From Sphingomonas taxi (GTDB taxonomy: Bacteria > Pseudomonadota > Alphaproteobacteria > Sphingomonadales > Sphingomonadaceae), in assembly GCF_000764535.1 (NCBI RefSeq), contig NZ_CP009571.1, forward strand, positions 434,001 to 498,000: a DNA stretch of 64,000 bases, written 5' to 3'. Below the pieces are notes generated by a model that saw only the letters and a program-made list of their open reading frames with translations, was not told where the DNA came from and did no database searches. Shown one piece after another: positions 50,615-60,071 of the stretch (positions are counted from its first letter, which is position 1; the number at the start of each line of letters is the position of its first letter). The translations under genes and the position numbers were made by a program.

Positions 50615-51717
50615 GCGCGGCCGTCCAGCCGGATCGTCCGGCCTTCGCGTGCCGAGCGGTAGATCGCTTCGACGATGCGCATGTCACGCAGCCCTTCCTC
50701 GCCGGAGACGATCGGTTCGCGTCCGCTGCGCACGCATTGTGCGAGGTGGTCGAGCTGGCCGGCAAATTGCGTCTTCGCGGGGCCGGCGGGCGGCGTCACC
50801 TCGCGCTCGCGGCCGTCGCGCCCCAGCCACATGTGGTTGCCGTCATAGCGCGTCGCCGGCTCCAGCTCGATCCGGCCCTTGTCGCCCATCAGCAGGATAT
50901 GGTTCTGGTTGGCGCTGTACATCGACTGGCAGCCGGCGATCGCACCGGACGGAAATTCCAGCGTCCATTCGATCATGTCCTCCACCTCGGTGAAGCGCGG
51001 ATCGCGCCGATCGGTGGATTCGCGCGCGGTGACCGCGATCGGCTCCTCGCCGGTCATGTAGCGCGCCGCCTGCAGACTGTAGACGCCCATGTCCATCAGC
51101 GAGCCGCCGCCCGCCAGCGCGCGCTTGAGCCGCCACGCCGACGGGCTGCCCTGGGTGAAGCCATGCTCGGTACGGACGTAGCGGATCTTGCCGGCGGCGC
51201 CGGTGCGGGCGAGCCGCATCGCCTCGAGGTTGAACGGCTCGAAATGGCAGCGATAGCCGATCATCAGCTTGCGGTTCGCCTTCTTGCAGGCGGCGATCAT
51301 CGCCTCGCATTCGGCGACCGACACCGCCATCGGCTTCTCGCACATGACGTGCTTGCCGGCCTTGGCGGCGCGGATGGTATATTCGGCGTGCATCGAATTG
51401 GGCAGGCAGACGTAGACGATGTCGACGTCGGGATTGTCGCGGATCGTGTCGAAATTGGCGTAGGAATAGACCGATCGGGCGGGCAGGCCGTGCTCCGCCG
51501 CGACGCGCTGTGCCTTGGCGGCATCGCCGCTGACCACCGCGGCGAGGCGGCTGTGCGTGCAATTGGCGAATTGCGGGATGATGACGCCGAGGCCGTAGCT
51601 GCCGAGCCCGACGATGGCGTAGCCGAGCGGCCGGTCCGGCGCCGCCCGCCCGATCGCGCTGGAGCCGACGGTCAGCGCCGCCGCCGAGAGTAGGAGGTCA
51701 CGACGTCCGATGTCCAT
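50611..51717 (-). CDS. Tat-exported Gfo/Idh/MocA-family oxidoreductase (glucose-fructose oxidoreductase-like)
   Basis: The 368-residue protein begins MDIGRRDLLLSAAALTVGSS, a twin-arginine signal. A Rossmann domain follows (YAIVGLGSYGLGVIIPQFANC, VDIVYVCLPNSMHAEYTIRAAKAGKHVMCEKPMAVS, with the EKP motif). The C-terminal substrate domain has MIGYRCHFEPFNLEAM, GGGSLMDMGVYSLQAARYMTGEEP and GRIELEPATRYDG. This architecture, exported with a bound nicotinamide cofactor, is that of glucose-fructose oxidoreductase of Zymomonas. The true sugar substrate is unknown. It pairs with the cupin gene downstream. Confidence 0.85.
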   Translation of the reverse strand: MDIGRRDLLLSAAALTVGSSAIGRAAPDRPLGYAIVGLGSYGLGVIIPQFANCTHSRLAAVVSGDAAKAQRVAAEHGLPARSVYSYANFDTIRDNPDVDIVYVCLPNSMHAEYTIRAAKAGKHVMCEKPMAVSVAECEAMIAACKKANRKLMIGYRCHFEPFNLEAMRLARTGAAGKIRYVRTEHGFTQGSPSAWRLKRALAGGGSLMDMGVYSLQAARYMTGEEPIAVTARESTDRRDPRFTEVEDMIEWTLEFPSGAIAGCQSMYSANQNHILLMGDKGRIELEPATRYDGNHMWLGRDGREREVTPPAGPAKTQFAGQLDHLAQCVRSGREPIVSGEEGLRDMRIVEAIYRSAREGRTIRLDGRA

Positions 51718-51987
51718 GTCAGGCTCCGATGTGCAGGATAAGCGGCGCGCCGGATGATGCGCCTGCCGCGGGCCGCGACGGATCGAACGCCCGCATCGTG
51801 CCGCACCGGGGGTGGCATCCGATCGCCATCATCCACCTCCTCCCGACCGGGGCTCGCCCGGCCTGTTGCGCCGCTTCGACGAGCGATCTGTCTGCCGCCG
51901 CGACTCACGGCTCGCCACCTTGGTAGTCGAGGCGGTCAGACAGATACAAGCGGGATTGTCGTCTCTTATCCGAGACTTATACTCAGG
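51718..51987. other. 270-base gap with an interrupted inverted repeat
   Basis: No gene is seen. ATCTGTCTGCCGCC (51886-51899) and GGCGGTCAGACAGAT (51931-51945) are reverse complements apart from one extra base, with a 31-base spacer, near the end of the receptor gene and upstream of the Gfo gene. It could be a repressor site pair or the receptor terminator. The rest is GC-rich with no clear promoter. Confidence 0.45.
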
Positions 51988-54273
51988 TTAGAAGTTGAGC
52001 CCGACGCGGAGGCCGCCGTAGCGGCGATAGTCGCGCGGCAGCATCGCGACGGTGGCGACGCGATTGTCGAAGTTGCTCGCGACGTTGACCATCGCGCTAT
52101 AGTGGCGCTGGTCGAACACATTGTCGAGGAAGGCGACCGCTTCCCAGCGATGCGCCTGATCGCGCACGCCGAGATTGACGTTGACGATGTGATAGGCGTT
52201 CTGCAGCACCTGCGGGTCGCGCGGCGCGTAATAGAGCGCACCCTGATATTGCCACGCGACCTGGATCACGCCGCGCCGCTGGTCGTCGAGCGCCGGCGAA
52301 TAGTCCGCGATCGCATTGATCCGCCACGTCGGGGCCTGTGGCAGCCGTTCGCCGCTGAGGTTCTGGCGACGGGGATTGCCGGTGCAGCCCAGCGCCTCGC
52401 TCTGCAACGCATAGCAGGGCGCGGAGGGGAAGGAGACGTAATTGGCGCGCAGATAGGTCGCATTGCCGGTCAGCGTGACATCGTCCGTCGGCCGTACCGA
52501 GCTTTCGACCTCGATGCCGCGGGTCACCAGCCGGCCGACGTTGGTCAGCCGGTTGATGAACGTGCCATCGGGGAAGGTCTCGATCGTCTGTGCCTGCAGA
52601 TCGCGATAATGGGTGTTGAAGAAGGTGAGGTTGAACGTCACGTGACGATCGAACCACTGGCTGCGCACGCCGATCTCCTTGTCGCGCGAGCGTTCGGGCC
52701 GGATCGGGCCGCTGTCGGCGCGCTTCTGGTCGAACCCGGTCGACAGGTCATAGGCCTGCCCCTTGTAGCCGGTCGCATAGCTGCCGAAGAGCATCAGGTC
52801 GCGGGTCGCCTGATAGTCGAGGCCGAGACGGTAGGTGAAGACGTTGTCGCTGTCGTGGCCGGCGAAATAGCTCTTCGCGGTCGGATCGCGCCGGGCGAGC
52901 AGGCGATTGGCATAGGTGTAATCGACGCGTTCGTTCTGGATGCGGCCGCCGGCCGTGGCGGTGAGGTGCGGCACGAACTCCCAGTCGATCTGGCCGAAGC
53001 CGGCGATCTGCCGCGAGCCCGCGGTGGCGTACAGGTTGGACAAGGCGAAACCGGGGCCGCGATCGAACGGGCGTTCGAAACCGGTGTTGGCGTAATAGAC
53101 GCCGAGCGCATAGCGGAACGCCGCATCGTCGGGCGACAGCAGCCGCACCTCCTGACTGAACAGCCGCGACCGGAAGGTGCCGATCTCGCGCGCATTGCCG
53201 ACGCGCTTCCTGGCGGCGGTATCGTCATAGTCGAAATAGTCGTCGAGCTTGAACCGGTCGTAGCTCGTCAGGCTGAGCAGGTTCAGCGTTCCCAGACTGA
53301 GCTCGGTCCGCAGCAGTCCGCCGCCGCCGTGATATTGCGTACCCGAGCGGGCGTTGTAGGCGACGTTCTGATTGTCCGGACCGATCACGACCCCCGGCAG
53401 CACGACCGCGCTGGTGAGGGCGGGATCGCCGCGCAAACGCGCGTCGGGAGACATCGCCACGAACGGTCGCGCGGCGGTGGAATTGCCGGTCAGGTAATTG
53501 CCCGACAGGGTGAAGGTGAGCCCGGGACTGGCCTTCCAGCGCAGCTTGGCGCGCGAGTTGAGCGTCTCGCGGCCATTGGCGCGCTTGCCGTTGTCGAGGT
53601 TGCGGGCGTTGCCGTCCCAATGCGTGTAGCCGCCCGAGAAAACGAAGCCGAGCGTATCGGTCAGCGGCCCGGTGACGCTCAGCTGCTCGGCGAATTCGTG
53701 ATCGCCGGTGATGCGCGCGTTGGCGCGGATATGCAGCTGGTCGGTCGGCTGCGTTGTCATGATCTTGATGAGGCCGGCCGAGGCCGACTTGCCGTACAGC
53801 GTGCTTTGCGGCCCGCGCAGCACCTCGATCATCGCGACGTCGGGCAGGTCGGTGATCGCACGCGCCAGAAACGCCACCGGCGCGCCGTCGACGGTCACCG
53901 CGACGCTCGATTCCACCCCGATCGCATAAGCGAAGGTGCCGATGCCGCGCATCGCCACGTTGTAGTTCACCGGATGGTTCGCCGGCCGAATGACGAGCGA
54001 CGGCATCACCTTGTCGAGATCCTGGAAGTGATGCGCGCCCTGCGCGTCGAGCTGCGAAGGCAGCACCACCTGGACGGGCATCGGCACGTTCTGGAGGTTC
54101 TCGAACCGCTTCTGCGCGGTCGTGGTGACGATGATCGCGCCATCGGCGTCCTCGGTGACGGTCCCCGGTCTGGGCGCGGGCGCCTGCGTCTGGGCGGCGG
54201 CCGGCGCTGCCGCGAGTGCGGCAGCGGAGGCGGCGATCAGGCATCGCGCCTGACGCGAACGACGATAGTGCAT
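51988..54273 (-). CDS. TonB-dependent receptor
   Basis: The 761-residue receptor has a signal peptide (CLIAASAAALAAAPAAAQ) and a TonB-box-like AIIVTTTAQKRFENLQNVP. The plug has HFQDLDKVMPSLVIRPANHPVNYNVAMRGIGTFAYAIGVESSVAVTVDGAP and VAMIEVLRGPQSTLYGKSASAGLIKIMTT. The barrel ends YGGLRVGLNF. TTAQKR.E.LQ.VP and IGT.A......S.V.VDG.. are typical of the large iron-siderophore/B12-like sphingomonad receptor class, often used for lignin-derived or sugar compounds too, so the substrate is not clear. I start at the ATG at 54273, five bases after GGGGGA. It could feed the Gfo/cupin enzymes downstream. Confidence 0.83.
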   Translation of the reverse strand: MHYRRSRQARCLIAASAAALAAAPAAAQTQAPAPRPGTVTEDADGAIIVTTTAQKRFENLQNVPMPVQVVLPSQLDAQGAHHFQDLDKVMPSLVIRPANHPVNYNVAMRGIGTFAYAIGVESSVAVTVDGAPVAFLARAITDLPDVAMIEVLRGPQSTLYGKSASAGLIKIMTTQPTDQLHIRANARITGDHEFAEQLSVTGPLTDTLGFVFSGGYTHWDGNARNLDNGKRANGRETLNSRAKLRWKASPGLTFTLSGNYLTGNSTAARPFVAMSPDARLRGDPALTSAVVLPGVVIGPDNQNVAYNARSGTQYHGGGGLLRTELSLGTLNLLSLTSYDRFKLDDYFDYDDTAARKRVGNAREIGTFRSRLFSQEVRLLSPDDAAFRYALGVYYANTGFERPFDRGPGFALSNLYATAGSRQIAGFGQIDWEFVPHLTATAGGRIQNERVDYTYANRLLARRDPTAKSYFAGHDSDNVFTYRLGLDYQATRDLMLFGSYATGYKGQAYDLSTGFDQKRADSGPIRPERSRDKEIGVRSQWFDRHVTFNLTFFNTHYRDLQAQTIETFPDGTFINRLTNVGRLVTRGIEVESSVRPTDDVTLTGNATYLRANYVSFPSAPCYALQSEALGCTGNPRRQNLSGERLPQAPTWRINAIADYSPALDDQRRGVIQVAWQYQGALYYAPRDPQVLQNAYHIVNVNLGVRDQAHRWEAVAFLDNVFDQRHYSAMVNVASNFDNRVATVAMLPRDYRRYGGLRVGLNF

Positions 54274-54527
54274 CAAAGTCCCCCTGGTTCGTGATATTTG
54301 TCCAGGTCTTGTAGAGACTCCGCGAGGCTCGCCGGCGCAGCGGCGTTGCTTTTCACCGATTATGGGTTTCTTTTCAAAGCGGCCGTATCCTTACGGACAC
54401 TGGGAGCGCCCGCGATGGAAAATAGAATTTAGCGTTTGTTGCGATATGTTTGGCCATGGACATCGCCGTCTAAGGCCACGCTTGACTTGCCGTTGATGCT
54501 CCGGATTTCCGATCGCTGCGCCTTAAC
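54274..54527. other. 254-base AT-richer gap
   Basis: No gene was found between the receptor start and the glpK stop. The sequence is less GC-rich than its flanks, with several T-rich stretches (about 54345-54370, TTTTCACCGATTATGGGTTTC). It probably holds the receptor promoter and the end of glpK. I see no convincing palindrome. Confidence 0.45.
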
Positions 54528-56018
54528 TTAGCGCGTACTCAACGTCCGCCGTACGGCATCATGCCAGCCCGCGGCGAGCGGCGCGCGTTCCTCCGCGCGC
54601 ATCGTCGGCACGAAGCAGCGGTCGCGCGACCAGAGGCGGGCGAGATGATCGAGCCCCGACCAGACGCCGGTGGCGAGGCCGGCGTGGAAGGCGGCCCCGC
54701 GTGCGGTCGTCTCAAGGTCGGTCGGGCGTTCGACCGGGGTGTCGATCATGTCGGCGAGGAAGCCGCACAGCCAGTCGTTCGCCGCCATGCCGCCATCGAC
54801 GCGCAGGATCGCCGGATGGCCGCCGCCGTCGGCCGCCATCGCTTCGGCGAGGTCCATCGTCTGGAACGCCACCGCCTCCAGCGCGGCGCGGGCGAGATGC
54901 GCCGCGCCGGCGCCGAGCGTCAGCCCGAAGATTGCACCGCGCGCGTCCGGGTCCCAATGCGGCGCACCGAGCCCGGTGAAGGCGGGGACCATGTAGACGC
55001 CGTGATTGTCGGGAACGCGGGTGGCGAGATCGTCGGTCTGGCTGGCGTGGGTGATGACGCCGATGCCGTCGCGCAGCCATTTGACCGCGGCGCCGGCGAT
55101 GAAGATCGATCCTTCCAGCGCGTAGAAGGTGCGTCCGTCGAGCCGATAGGCGGGGGTGGTGAGCAGCCGATGCTGCGAGGCGACCGCCTCCGTTCCCGTG
55201 TTGAGCAGCATGAAACAGCCGGTGCCATAGGTCGATTTGGCCATGCCGGGCTCGAAGCACGCCTGCCCGAACAAGGCGGCCTGCTGGTCTCCGGCGATCC
55301 CCGCCACCGGCACCGCGGCGCCGAGCAGGTCGGGCTGCGTGATGCCGTAGACATAAGCGTTGTCATGCACCTGCGGCAGCATCGCCGCGGGCACGCGCAG
55401 CAATCGGCACAGCTCGGCGTCCCAGTCCTGACGGTGGATGTCGTAGAGCATCGTCCGCGACGCGTTGGTGATGTCGGTGGCATGCACCGCGCCGTCGGTC
55501 AGCCGCCACAGCAGGAAGCTGTCGATCGTCCCGAAAGCGAGCTCGCCACGCTCCGCGCGGTCACGTGCGCCCGCCACGTTGTCGAGCAGCCAGGCGACCT
55601 TGGTCGCGGAGAAATAGGGATCGATCAGCAGCCCGGTGCGCGCGCGAACCAGATCCTCGGCATCGTCGGCCTTCAGCTCCTGACAGCGTGCCGCACCGCG
55701 CCGATCCTGCCAGACGATCGCCCGATGGATCGGCTCGCCGGTGGCCCGGTCCCAGATTACTGCCGTCTCACGCTGGTTGGTGATGCCGATCGCGGCGAGA
55801 TCGGCGGCGGCGAGGCCGCTGTTCGCGAGTGCGGCACGCGCGGTGGCGAGCGCGTCGCGCCAGATGTCTTCCGGATCGTGTTCGACCCAGCCGGGTGCCG
55901 GATAATGTTGCGCGAATTCGGCCTGGGCGATGGCGACGCGGCGGGCGGCGCCGTCGAAGACGATCGCGCGCGTCGAGGTCGTGCCCTGATCGATGACCAG
56001 AATGTGCGTCTTGGCCAT
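54528..56018 (-). CDS. glpK: glycerol kinase
   Basis: The 496-residue kinase of the FGGY family starts [22 protein letters not shown] (phosphate-binding loop). It has [114 protein letters not shown] and the FGGY signature region [19 protein letters not shown]. It phosphorylates glycerol to sn-glycerol 3-phosphate in the cytoplasm. AGGAGAG stands seven bases before the ATG. It is divergent from glpD; together they form the glycerol catabolic unit, though no glpF or glpR is in the window. Confidence 0.93.
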   Translation of the reverse strand: MAKTHILVIDQGTTSTRAIVFDGAARRVAIAQAEFAQHYPAPGWVEHDPEDIWRDALATARAALANSGLAAADLAAIGITNQRETAVIWDRATGEPIHRAIVWQDRRGAARCQELKADDAEDLVRARTGLLIDPYFSATKVAWLLDNVAGARDRAERGELAFGTIDSFLLWRLTDGAVHATDITNASRTMLYDIHRQDWDAELCRLLRVPAAMLPQVHDNAYVYGITQPDLLGAAVPVAGIAGDQQAALFGQACFEPGMAKSTYGTGCFMLLNTGTEAVASQHRLLTTPAYRLDGRTFYALEGSIFIAGAAVKWLRDGIGVITHASQTDDLATRVPDNHGVYMVPAFTGLGAPHWDPDARGAIFGLTLGAGAAHLARAALEAVAFQTMDLAEAMAADGGGHPAILRVDGGMAANDWLCGFLADMIDTPVERPTDLETTARGAAFHAGLATGVWSGLDHLARLWSRDRCFVPTMRAEERAPLAAGWHDAVRRTLSTR

Positions 56019-56032
56019 CCGTCTCTCCTGTG

Positions 56033-56083
56033 CTTCGTTTCGCTCCGGGATGCGGTATTGCTCGCAGCGCGACGAAAGCGAAG
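56033..56083. promoter_or_regulatory. candidate GlpR-like operator pair between glpK and glpD
   Basis: CTTCGTTTCGC (56033-56043) and GCGACGAAAGCGAAG (56069-56083) face each other in the 75-base divergent gap and carry TTCG/TTTCG half-site repeats, as DeoR/GlpR-type operators do. The arms are imperfect. Control of both directions by a GlpR is likely from function and position, but the site itself is tentative. Confidence 0.3.
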
Positions 56084-56093
56084 GATTTTGACG

Positions 56094-57575
56094 ATGGAAC
56101 GGGGGCCGGACGAGAGTGTCGACGTGCTGGTCGTCGGCGGTGGCATCAACGGGACCGGCATCGCACGCGACGCGGCGGGGCGGGGGCTGTCGGTGCTGCT
56201 GGTCGAGCAGGACGATCTCGCCAACCATACCTCGTCCGCCTCGACCAAGCTGATCCACGGCGGGCTGCGCTACCTCGAATATGGCGAGTTCCGGCTCGTC
56301 CGCGAGGCGCTGATCGAGCGCGAGCGCCTGTGGGGGATGGCGCCGCACATCATCTGGCCGCTGCGCTTCGTACTGCCGCAGACGCATTCGCCGCGGCCGG
56401 CGTGGATGGTGCGGGCAGGGCTGTTCCTCTACGATCATCTCGGCGGCCGCCGCAAACTGCCGGGGACGCAGAGCGTCGCGCTGGCGCGGTCGCCGTTCGG
56501 GCAGGGCCTGTCCGAACGGGTCGGCAAGGCATTCGTCTATTCGGACTGCTGGGTCGAGGACAGCCGGCTCGTCGTGCTCAACGCGCGCGACGCGGCGGAG
56601 CGTGGCGCGCGTATCGCGACCCGGACGCGGCTGGTGCGCGCGCAGCGCGGCGCGGACGGCTGGACCGCGGAGATCGCCGACAAGGACGGTCACGTCCGGA
56701 TGGTCCGTGCGCGGGCGCTGGTCAATGCGGCGGGGCCATGGGTCGCCGACGTGCTCGGCCGGACCGCGGGAGCGCGCAACGATCGCGGCGTGCGGCTGGT
56801 CAAGGGCAGCCATATCGTCGTGCCACAGCTCTACGAAGGCGATCATGCCTTCATACTCCAGAACGACGACCGGCGGATCGTCTTCGCCATCCCCTACGAA
56901 GGGCGGTTCACCCTCGTCGGGACGACCGACGCCGCGTGGGACGCGCCGCCCGGTCGCGCGGCGATCGATGCGGCCGAGACGCACTATCTGCTCGACACGA
57001 TCGCCCGCTATTTCGAGCACAGAGTCGAAGCGGACGACATCGTCTGGAGCTATGCGGGCATCCGGCCGCTCTACGACGACAAGGCGGCCAATGCCTCGGC
57101 GGTGACGCGCGACTATGTGCTCGATCTCGACGCGGGCGAGGGGCAGGCGCCGATGCTGAGCGTCTACGGCGGCAAGATCACCACCTATCGCAAGCTCGCG
57201 GAACATGCGCTGCGCGATCTCGCGCCGCTGCTCGGGTCGCAGGCGCCGGCGTGGACGGCGGGGGCGGTGTTGCCCGGCGGCGATCTGCCGGATGCCGATT
57301 TTGTGGGCTTCCTGACCGGTTTGCAGGCGCGCTATCCCGAGGTGTCGCGCGATCTGCTGCGGCGGCTGGCGCACGCGTATGGCACGCGCGCGACTGCGAT
57401 CCTCGACCGCGATCCGGGGCAGGATCTCGGCGGCGGACTGTTCACCACCGAGGTCGACTATCTCGTCGCGCAGGAATGGGCGCAGACCGCCGAGGACGTG
57501 CTGTGGCGGCGCAGCAAGCTCGGCCTGCACGTGCCCGCGGGCACGGCGGAGCGGCTTGCCGCCTATCTCGGATGA
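56094..57575 (+). CDS. glpD: aerobic glycerol-3-phosphate dehydrogenase
   Basis: The 493-residue flavoprotein begins [65 protein letters not shown], the FAD-binding domain and GlpD signature. Later come [68 protein letters not shown] and [18 protein letters not shown], followed by the C-terminal DAO_C domain. It oxidises glycerol 3-phosphate to dihydroxyacetone phosphate at the inner membrane and passes electrons to quinone. AAGGAT precedes the ATG. It is divergent from glpK. Confidence 0.93.
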   Translation: MERGPDESVDVLVVGGGINGTGIARDAAGRGLSVLLVEQDDLANHTSSASTKLIHGGLRYLEYGEFRLVREALIERERLWGMAPHIIWPLRFVLPQTHSPRPAWMVRAGLFLYDHLGGRRKLPGTQSVALARSPFGQGLSERVGKAFVYSDCWVEDSRLVVLNARDAAERGARIATRTRLVRAQRGADGWTAEIADKDGHVRMVRARALVNAAGPWVADVLGRTAGARNDRGVRLVKGSHIVVPQLYEGDHAFILQNDDRRIVFAIPYEGRFTLVGTTDAAWDAPPGRAAIDAAETHYLLDTIARYFEHRVEADDIVWSYAGIRPLYDDKAANASAVTRDYVLDLDAGEGQAPMLSVYGGKITTYRKLAEHALRDLAPLLGSQAPAWTAGAVLPGGDLPDADFVGFLTGLQARYPEVSRDLLRRLAHAYGTRATAILDRDPGQDLGGGLFTTEVDYLVAQEWAQTAEDVLWRRSKLGLHVPAGTAERLAAYLG

Positions 57576-57692
57576 CGCCGCGGCGCCCCTCGACTTTGGT
57601 CGGGGTGGCCGGGCCGGATCAATCCAGTCGTTGCCCAAGGGGGCACCGGCGTGTCATCGAGGGGCGGACGAGAAACGACCGGAGAGCGGTGC

Positions 57693-59048
57693 ATGATATC
57701 GAAATATGTTCGGCTGGCGCTGCTGCTCGCGGCGGTGCCGGGCGCGGTGGCGGCACAGGACGCGCCGGTGGTGCGCACCGTCGACGGCCCGGTGCGCGGC
57801 GCGCGTGCGGACGGGGTCGTCGCCTTCAAGGGCATCCCCTTCGCCGCGCCGCCGGTCGGTGCATTGCGCTGGCGGGCGCCGCAGCCGGTGGCGCGCTGGA
57901 CCGCGGTGCGCGACGCGACCGCTTATGCCGCCGATTGCATGCAATTGCCGTTCCCGAGCGACGCCGCGCCGCTCGGCACCGCGCCGGCGGAGGATTGCCT
58001 CTACGCCAACGTCTGGCGGCCGGCGGGCGACGCCAAGAAGCTGCCGGTGATGGTGTGGATCTACGGCGGCGGCTTCGTCAACGGCGGGTCGTCGCCGCCG
58101 ACCTATAGCGGCGCGGCGCTGGCGCGGTCGGGCATCGTGGTGACGAGCTTCAACTATCGGCTCGGCCGGTTCGGCAGCTTCGCCCATCCCGGCCTCAAGC
58201 CCGCCGACGCGGATTACGGGTTGCTCGATCAGCTCGCCGCGCTGCGCTGGGTGAAGGCCAATATCGCGCGCTTCGGCGGCGACCCCGACAACGTCACGAT
58301 CATCGGCGAGAGCGCCGGCGGCATGTCGGTCCATGCGATGCTCAGCTCGCCGGCGGCGGCGGGATTGTTTCAACGCGCGGTGATCCAGTCGGGCGGCGAC
58401 GGGTCGAACCACGGCATTTCGCTGGCGACCGCGGAGGCGGCGGGCGTCGCCTTCGCCAGCGGCAAGGGCATCGCCGCCGACGATCCGCAGGCCGCCGTCA
58501 AGCTGCGCGCGCTGCCCGCCGAGCAGGTGGTCAATGGCCTCAATCTCGCATCGATGGGGCAGGGCGGCTATAGCGGGCCGGTGCCCGACGGGCGCACCTT
58601 CGTCGATCCACGCACCGCCTACGACGCCGGCCGCTTCGCCAAGGTGCCGGTGATGATCGGCGCGACCAGCGCCGACATCGGCGGTCCGACCGGCGCGATG
58701 ATCGCCGGCGCGCGCGACATCGCCGTGCTGCTCGCGAGCAAGAATGTGCCGGTCTATCATTATCGCTTCGACTATGTCGCGACCTCCGCGGTGACGCCGC
58801 AGACCAAGGGGGCCGGGCATGCCACCGACATCCCGTTCTTCTTCGACACCGCCGCGATCAAATATGGCGCCGCGACCAGCGACACCGATCGCACCGCGGC
58901 GCAGACGATCAGCCGCTATCTGGTCAATTTCGTCAAGACCGGCGATCCGAACGGACCCGGCCTGCCCGCGTGGGGCCGCGTTACCGCGACCGCGCGACCG
59001 ATGCTGACGCTGACCCGCGCCGGCACCGCGCAGGTGGCACCGGAATGA
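57693..59048 (+). CDS. secreted type-B carboxylesterase
   Basis: The 451-residue protein has a signal peptide (YVRLALLLAAVPGAVAAQ) and the type-B carboxylesterase (COesterase) features. GVVAFKGIPFAAPPVGALRWRAPQPV is followed by CLYANVWRP, the oxyanion segment MVWIYGGGFVNGGSS, the nucleophile elbow VTIIGESAGGMSVHAML, and the His segment GAGHATDIPFFF. It would hydrolyse esters outside the inner membrane. It is shorter than the usual 500 residues. GGAGAG lies seven bases before the ATG at 57693, which I prefer over the earlier in-frame start at 57651. The stop overlaps the next gene start (ATGATG), so they are coupled. Confidence 0.87.
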   Translation: MISKYVRLALLLAAVPGAVAAQDAPVVRTVDGPVRGARADGVVAFKGIPFAAPPVGALRWRAPQPVARWTAVRDATAYAADCMQLPFPSDAAPLGTAPAEDCLYANVWRPAGDAKKLPVMVWIYGGGFVNGGSSPPTYSGAALARSGIVVTSFNYRLGRFGSFAHPGLKPADADYGLLDQLAALRWVKANIARFGGDPDNVTIIGESAGGMSVHAMLSSPAAAGLFQRAVIQSGGDGSNHGISLATAEAAGVAFASGKGIAADDPQAAVKLRALPAEQVVNGLNLASMGQGGYSGPVPDGRTFVDPRTAYDAGRFAKVPVMIGATSADIGGPTGAMIAGARDIAVLLASKNVPVYHYRFDYVATSAVTPQTKGAGHATDIPFFFDTAAIKYGAATSDTDRTAAQTISRYLVNFVKTGDPNGPGLPAWGRVTATARPMLTLTRAGTAQVAPE

Positions 59049-60058
59049 TGCCGCTCGATCGCCGCACGATGCTGGCCGGCGGGCTGGCGCTTCTCGCGAC
59101 GCGCGCCGGTGCGCAGACGCCGGCGGCGCCGCGCGTCCGCCGCATCGCCCCCGGCCTCGACCGGATGATCGTGCCCGGCACGCAGCCCGAGGTGATCGCG
59201 ACCGGCATCCGCTGGGCGGAAGGGCCGGTATGGGTGCCGGCGGGGGGCTATCTGCTGTTCTCCGATCCGCCCGCCAACCTCATCCGGCGCTGGCAGCGCG
59301 GGCGCGGCGCGACGCCGTTCCTCAGCCCGTCGGGCGCCGCGGGCACCGACCCCAAATTGGTCCGCGAAGCGGGGTCGAACGGGCTTGCGCTCGATCGCGG
59401 CGGCGGGCTGCTGATCGCCAACAGCGGCGGGCGCAGCATCGACCGCGTCGATCTCGCCACCCGGCGACGGACGGTGCTGGCGGATCGCTACGACGGCAAG
59501 CGCTTCAACAGCTGCAACGACCTGCACGTCGCGCGCGACGGCAGCATCTGGTTCACCGATCCGCCCTATGGCTTCGCCGACGGCGATGCCTCGCCGCTCA
59601 AGGAGCAATCGGTCAACGGCGTCTACCGGCGCCACCCCGACGGCAAGGTGACGCTGATCGAGGGCGGCCTGACCCGCCCCAACGGCATCGCCTTGTCGCC
59701 CGACGAGCGGCGGCTCTACGTCTCGGTCTCCGACGAGGCGGCACCGCGGATCATGGTCTACGATCTCGATGCCGCCGGCAGGCCGGGGGCAGGGCGGGTG
59801 CTGCTCGACGCGAAGGCGATGAAGGCGGCCGGCGGGCCGGGCCTGCCCGACGGGATGAAGGTCGCGCGCGACGGGACCCTGGTCTGTTCGGTACCGGGCG
59901 GCATGATGCTCATGACGCCCGAAGCCGAACCGCTCGGCCTGATCGAAAGCGGCGCGCCGATCGCCAATTGCGCCTTCGGCGAGAAGGGCCGCGCCCTCTA
60001 CCTGACCGCGAACGACCGCGTCCTGCGGCTGGCGCTGCGGCCCGGCTGGCAGGGGTAG
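59045..60058 (+). CDS. SMP-30/gluconolactonase-like protein, Tat-exported
   Basis: The 337-residue protein starts MMPLDRRTMLAGGLALLATRAGAQ, a twin-arginine-type signal. A six-bladed SMP-30 propeller follows: VIATGIRWAEGPVWVPAGGYLLFSDPPANLIRRW, GSNGLALDRGGGLLIANSGGRSIDRVD, FNSCNDLHVARDGSIWFTDPPYGF, LTRPNGIALSPDERRLYVSVSD and GLPDGMKVARDGTLVCSVPGG. The metal site residues (E in AEGP, N in NSCND, N in RPNG, D in LPDG) are present. Family members hydrolyse sugar lactones such as gluconolactone. Coupled to the carboxylesterase gene, it may open a lactone released from an ester (inference). Confidence 0.87.
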   Translation: MMPLDRRTMLAGGLALLATRAGAQTPAAPRVRRIAPGLDRMIVPGTQPEVIATGIRWAEGPVWVPAGGYLLFSDPPANLIRRWQRGRGATPFLSPSGAAGTDPKLVREAGSNGLALDRGGGLLIANSGGRSIDRVDLATRRRTVLADRYDGKRFNSCNDLHVARDGSIWFTDPPYGFADGDASPLKEQSVNGVYRRHPDGKVTLIEGGLTRPNGIALSPDERRLYVSVSDEAAPRIMVYDLDAAGRPGAGRVLLDAKAMKAAGGPGLPDGMKVARDGTLVCSVPGGMMLMTPEAEPLGLIESGAPIANCAFGEKGRALYLTANDRVLRLALRPGWQG

Positions 60059-60071
60059 CCGGGCCCGTGGG

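Noticed and set aside
54561..56093. Large N-terminal extension of glpD or a fusion with the glpK complement
   Set aside because: The open frame upstream of 56094 is the shadow of glpK; GlpD homology starts at the ATG at 56094 behind AAGGAT.
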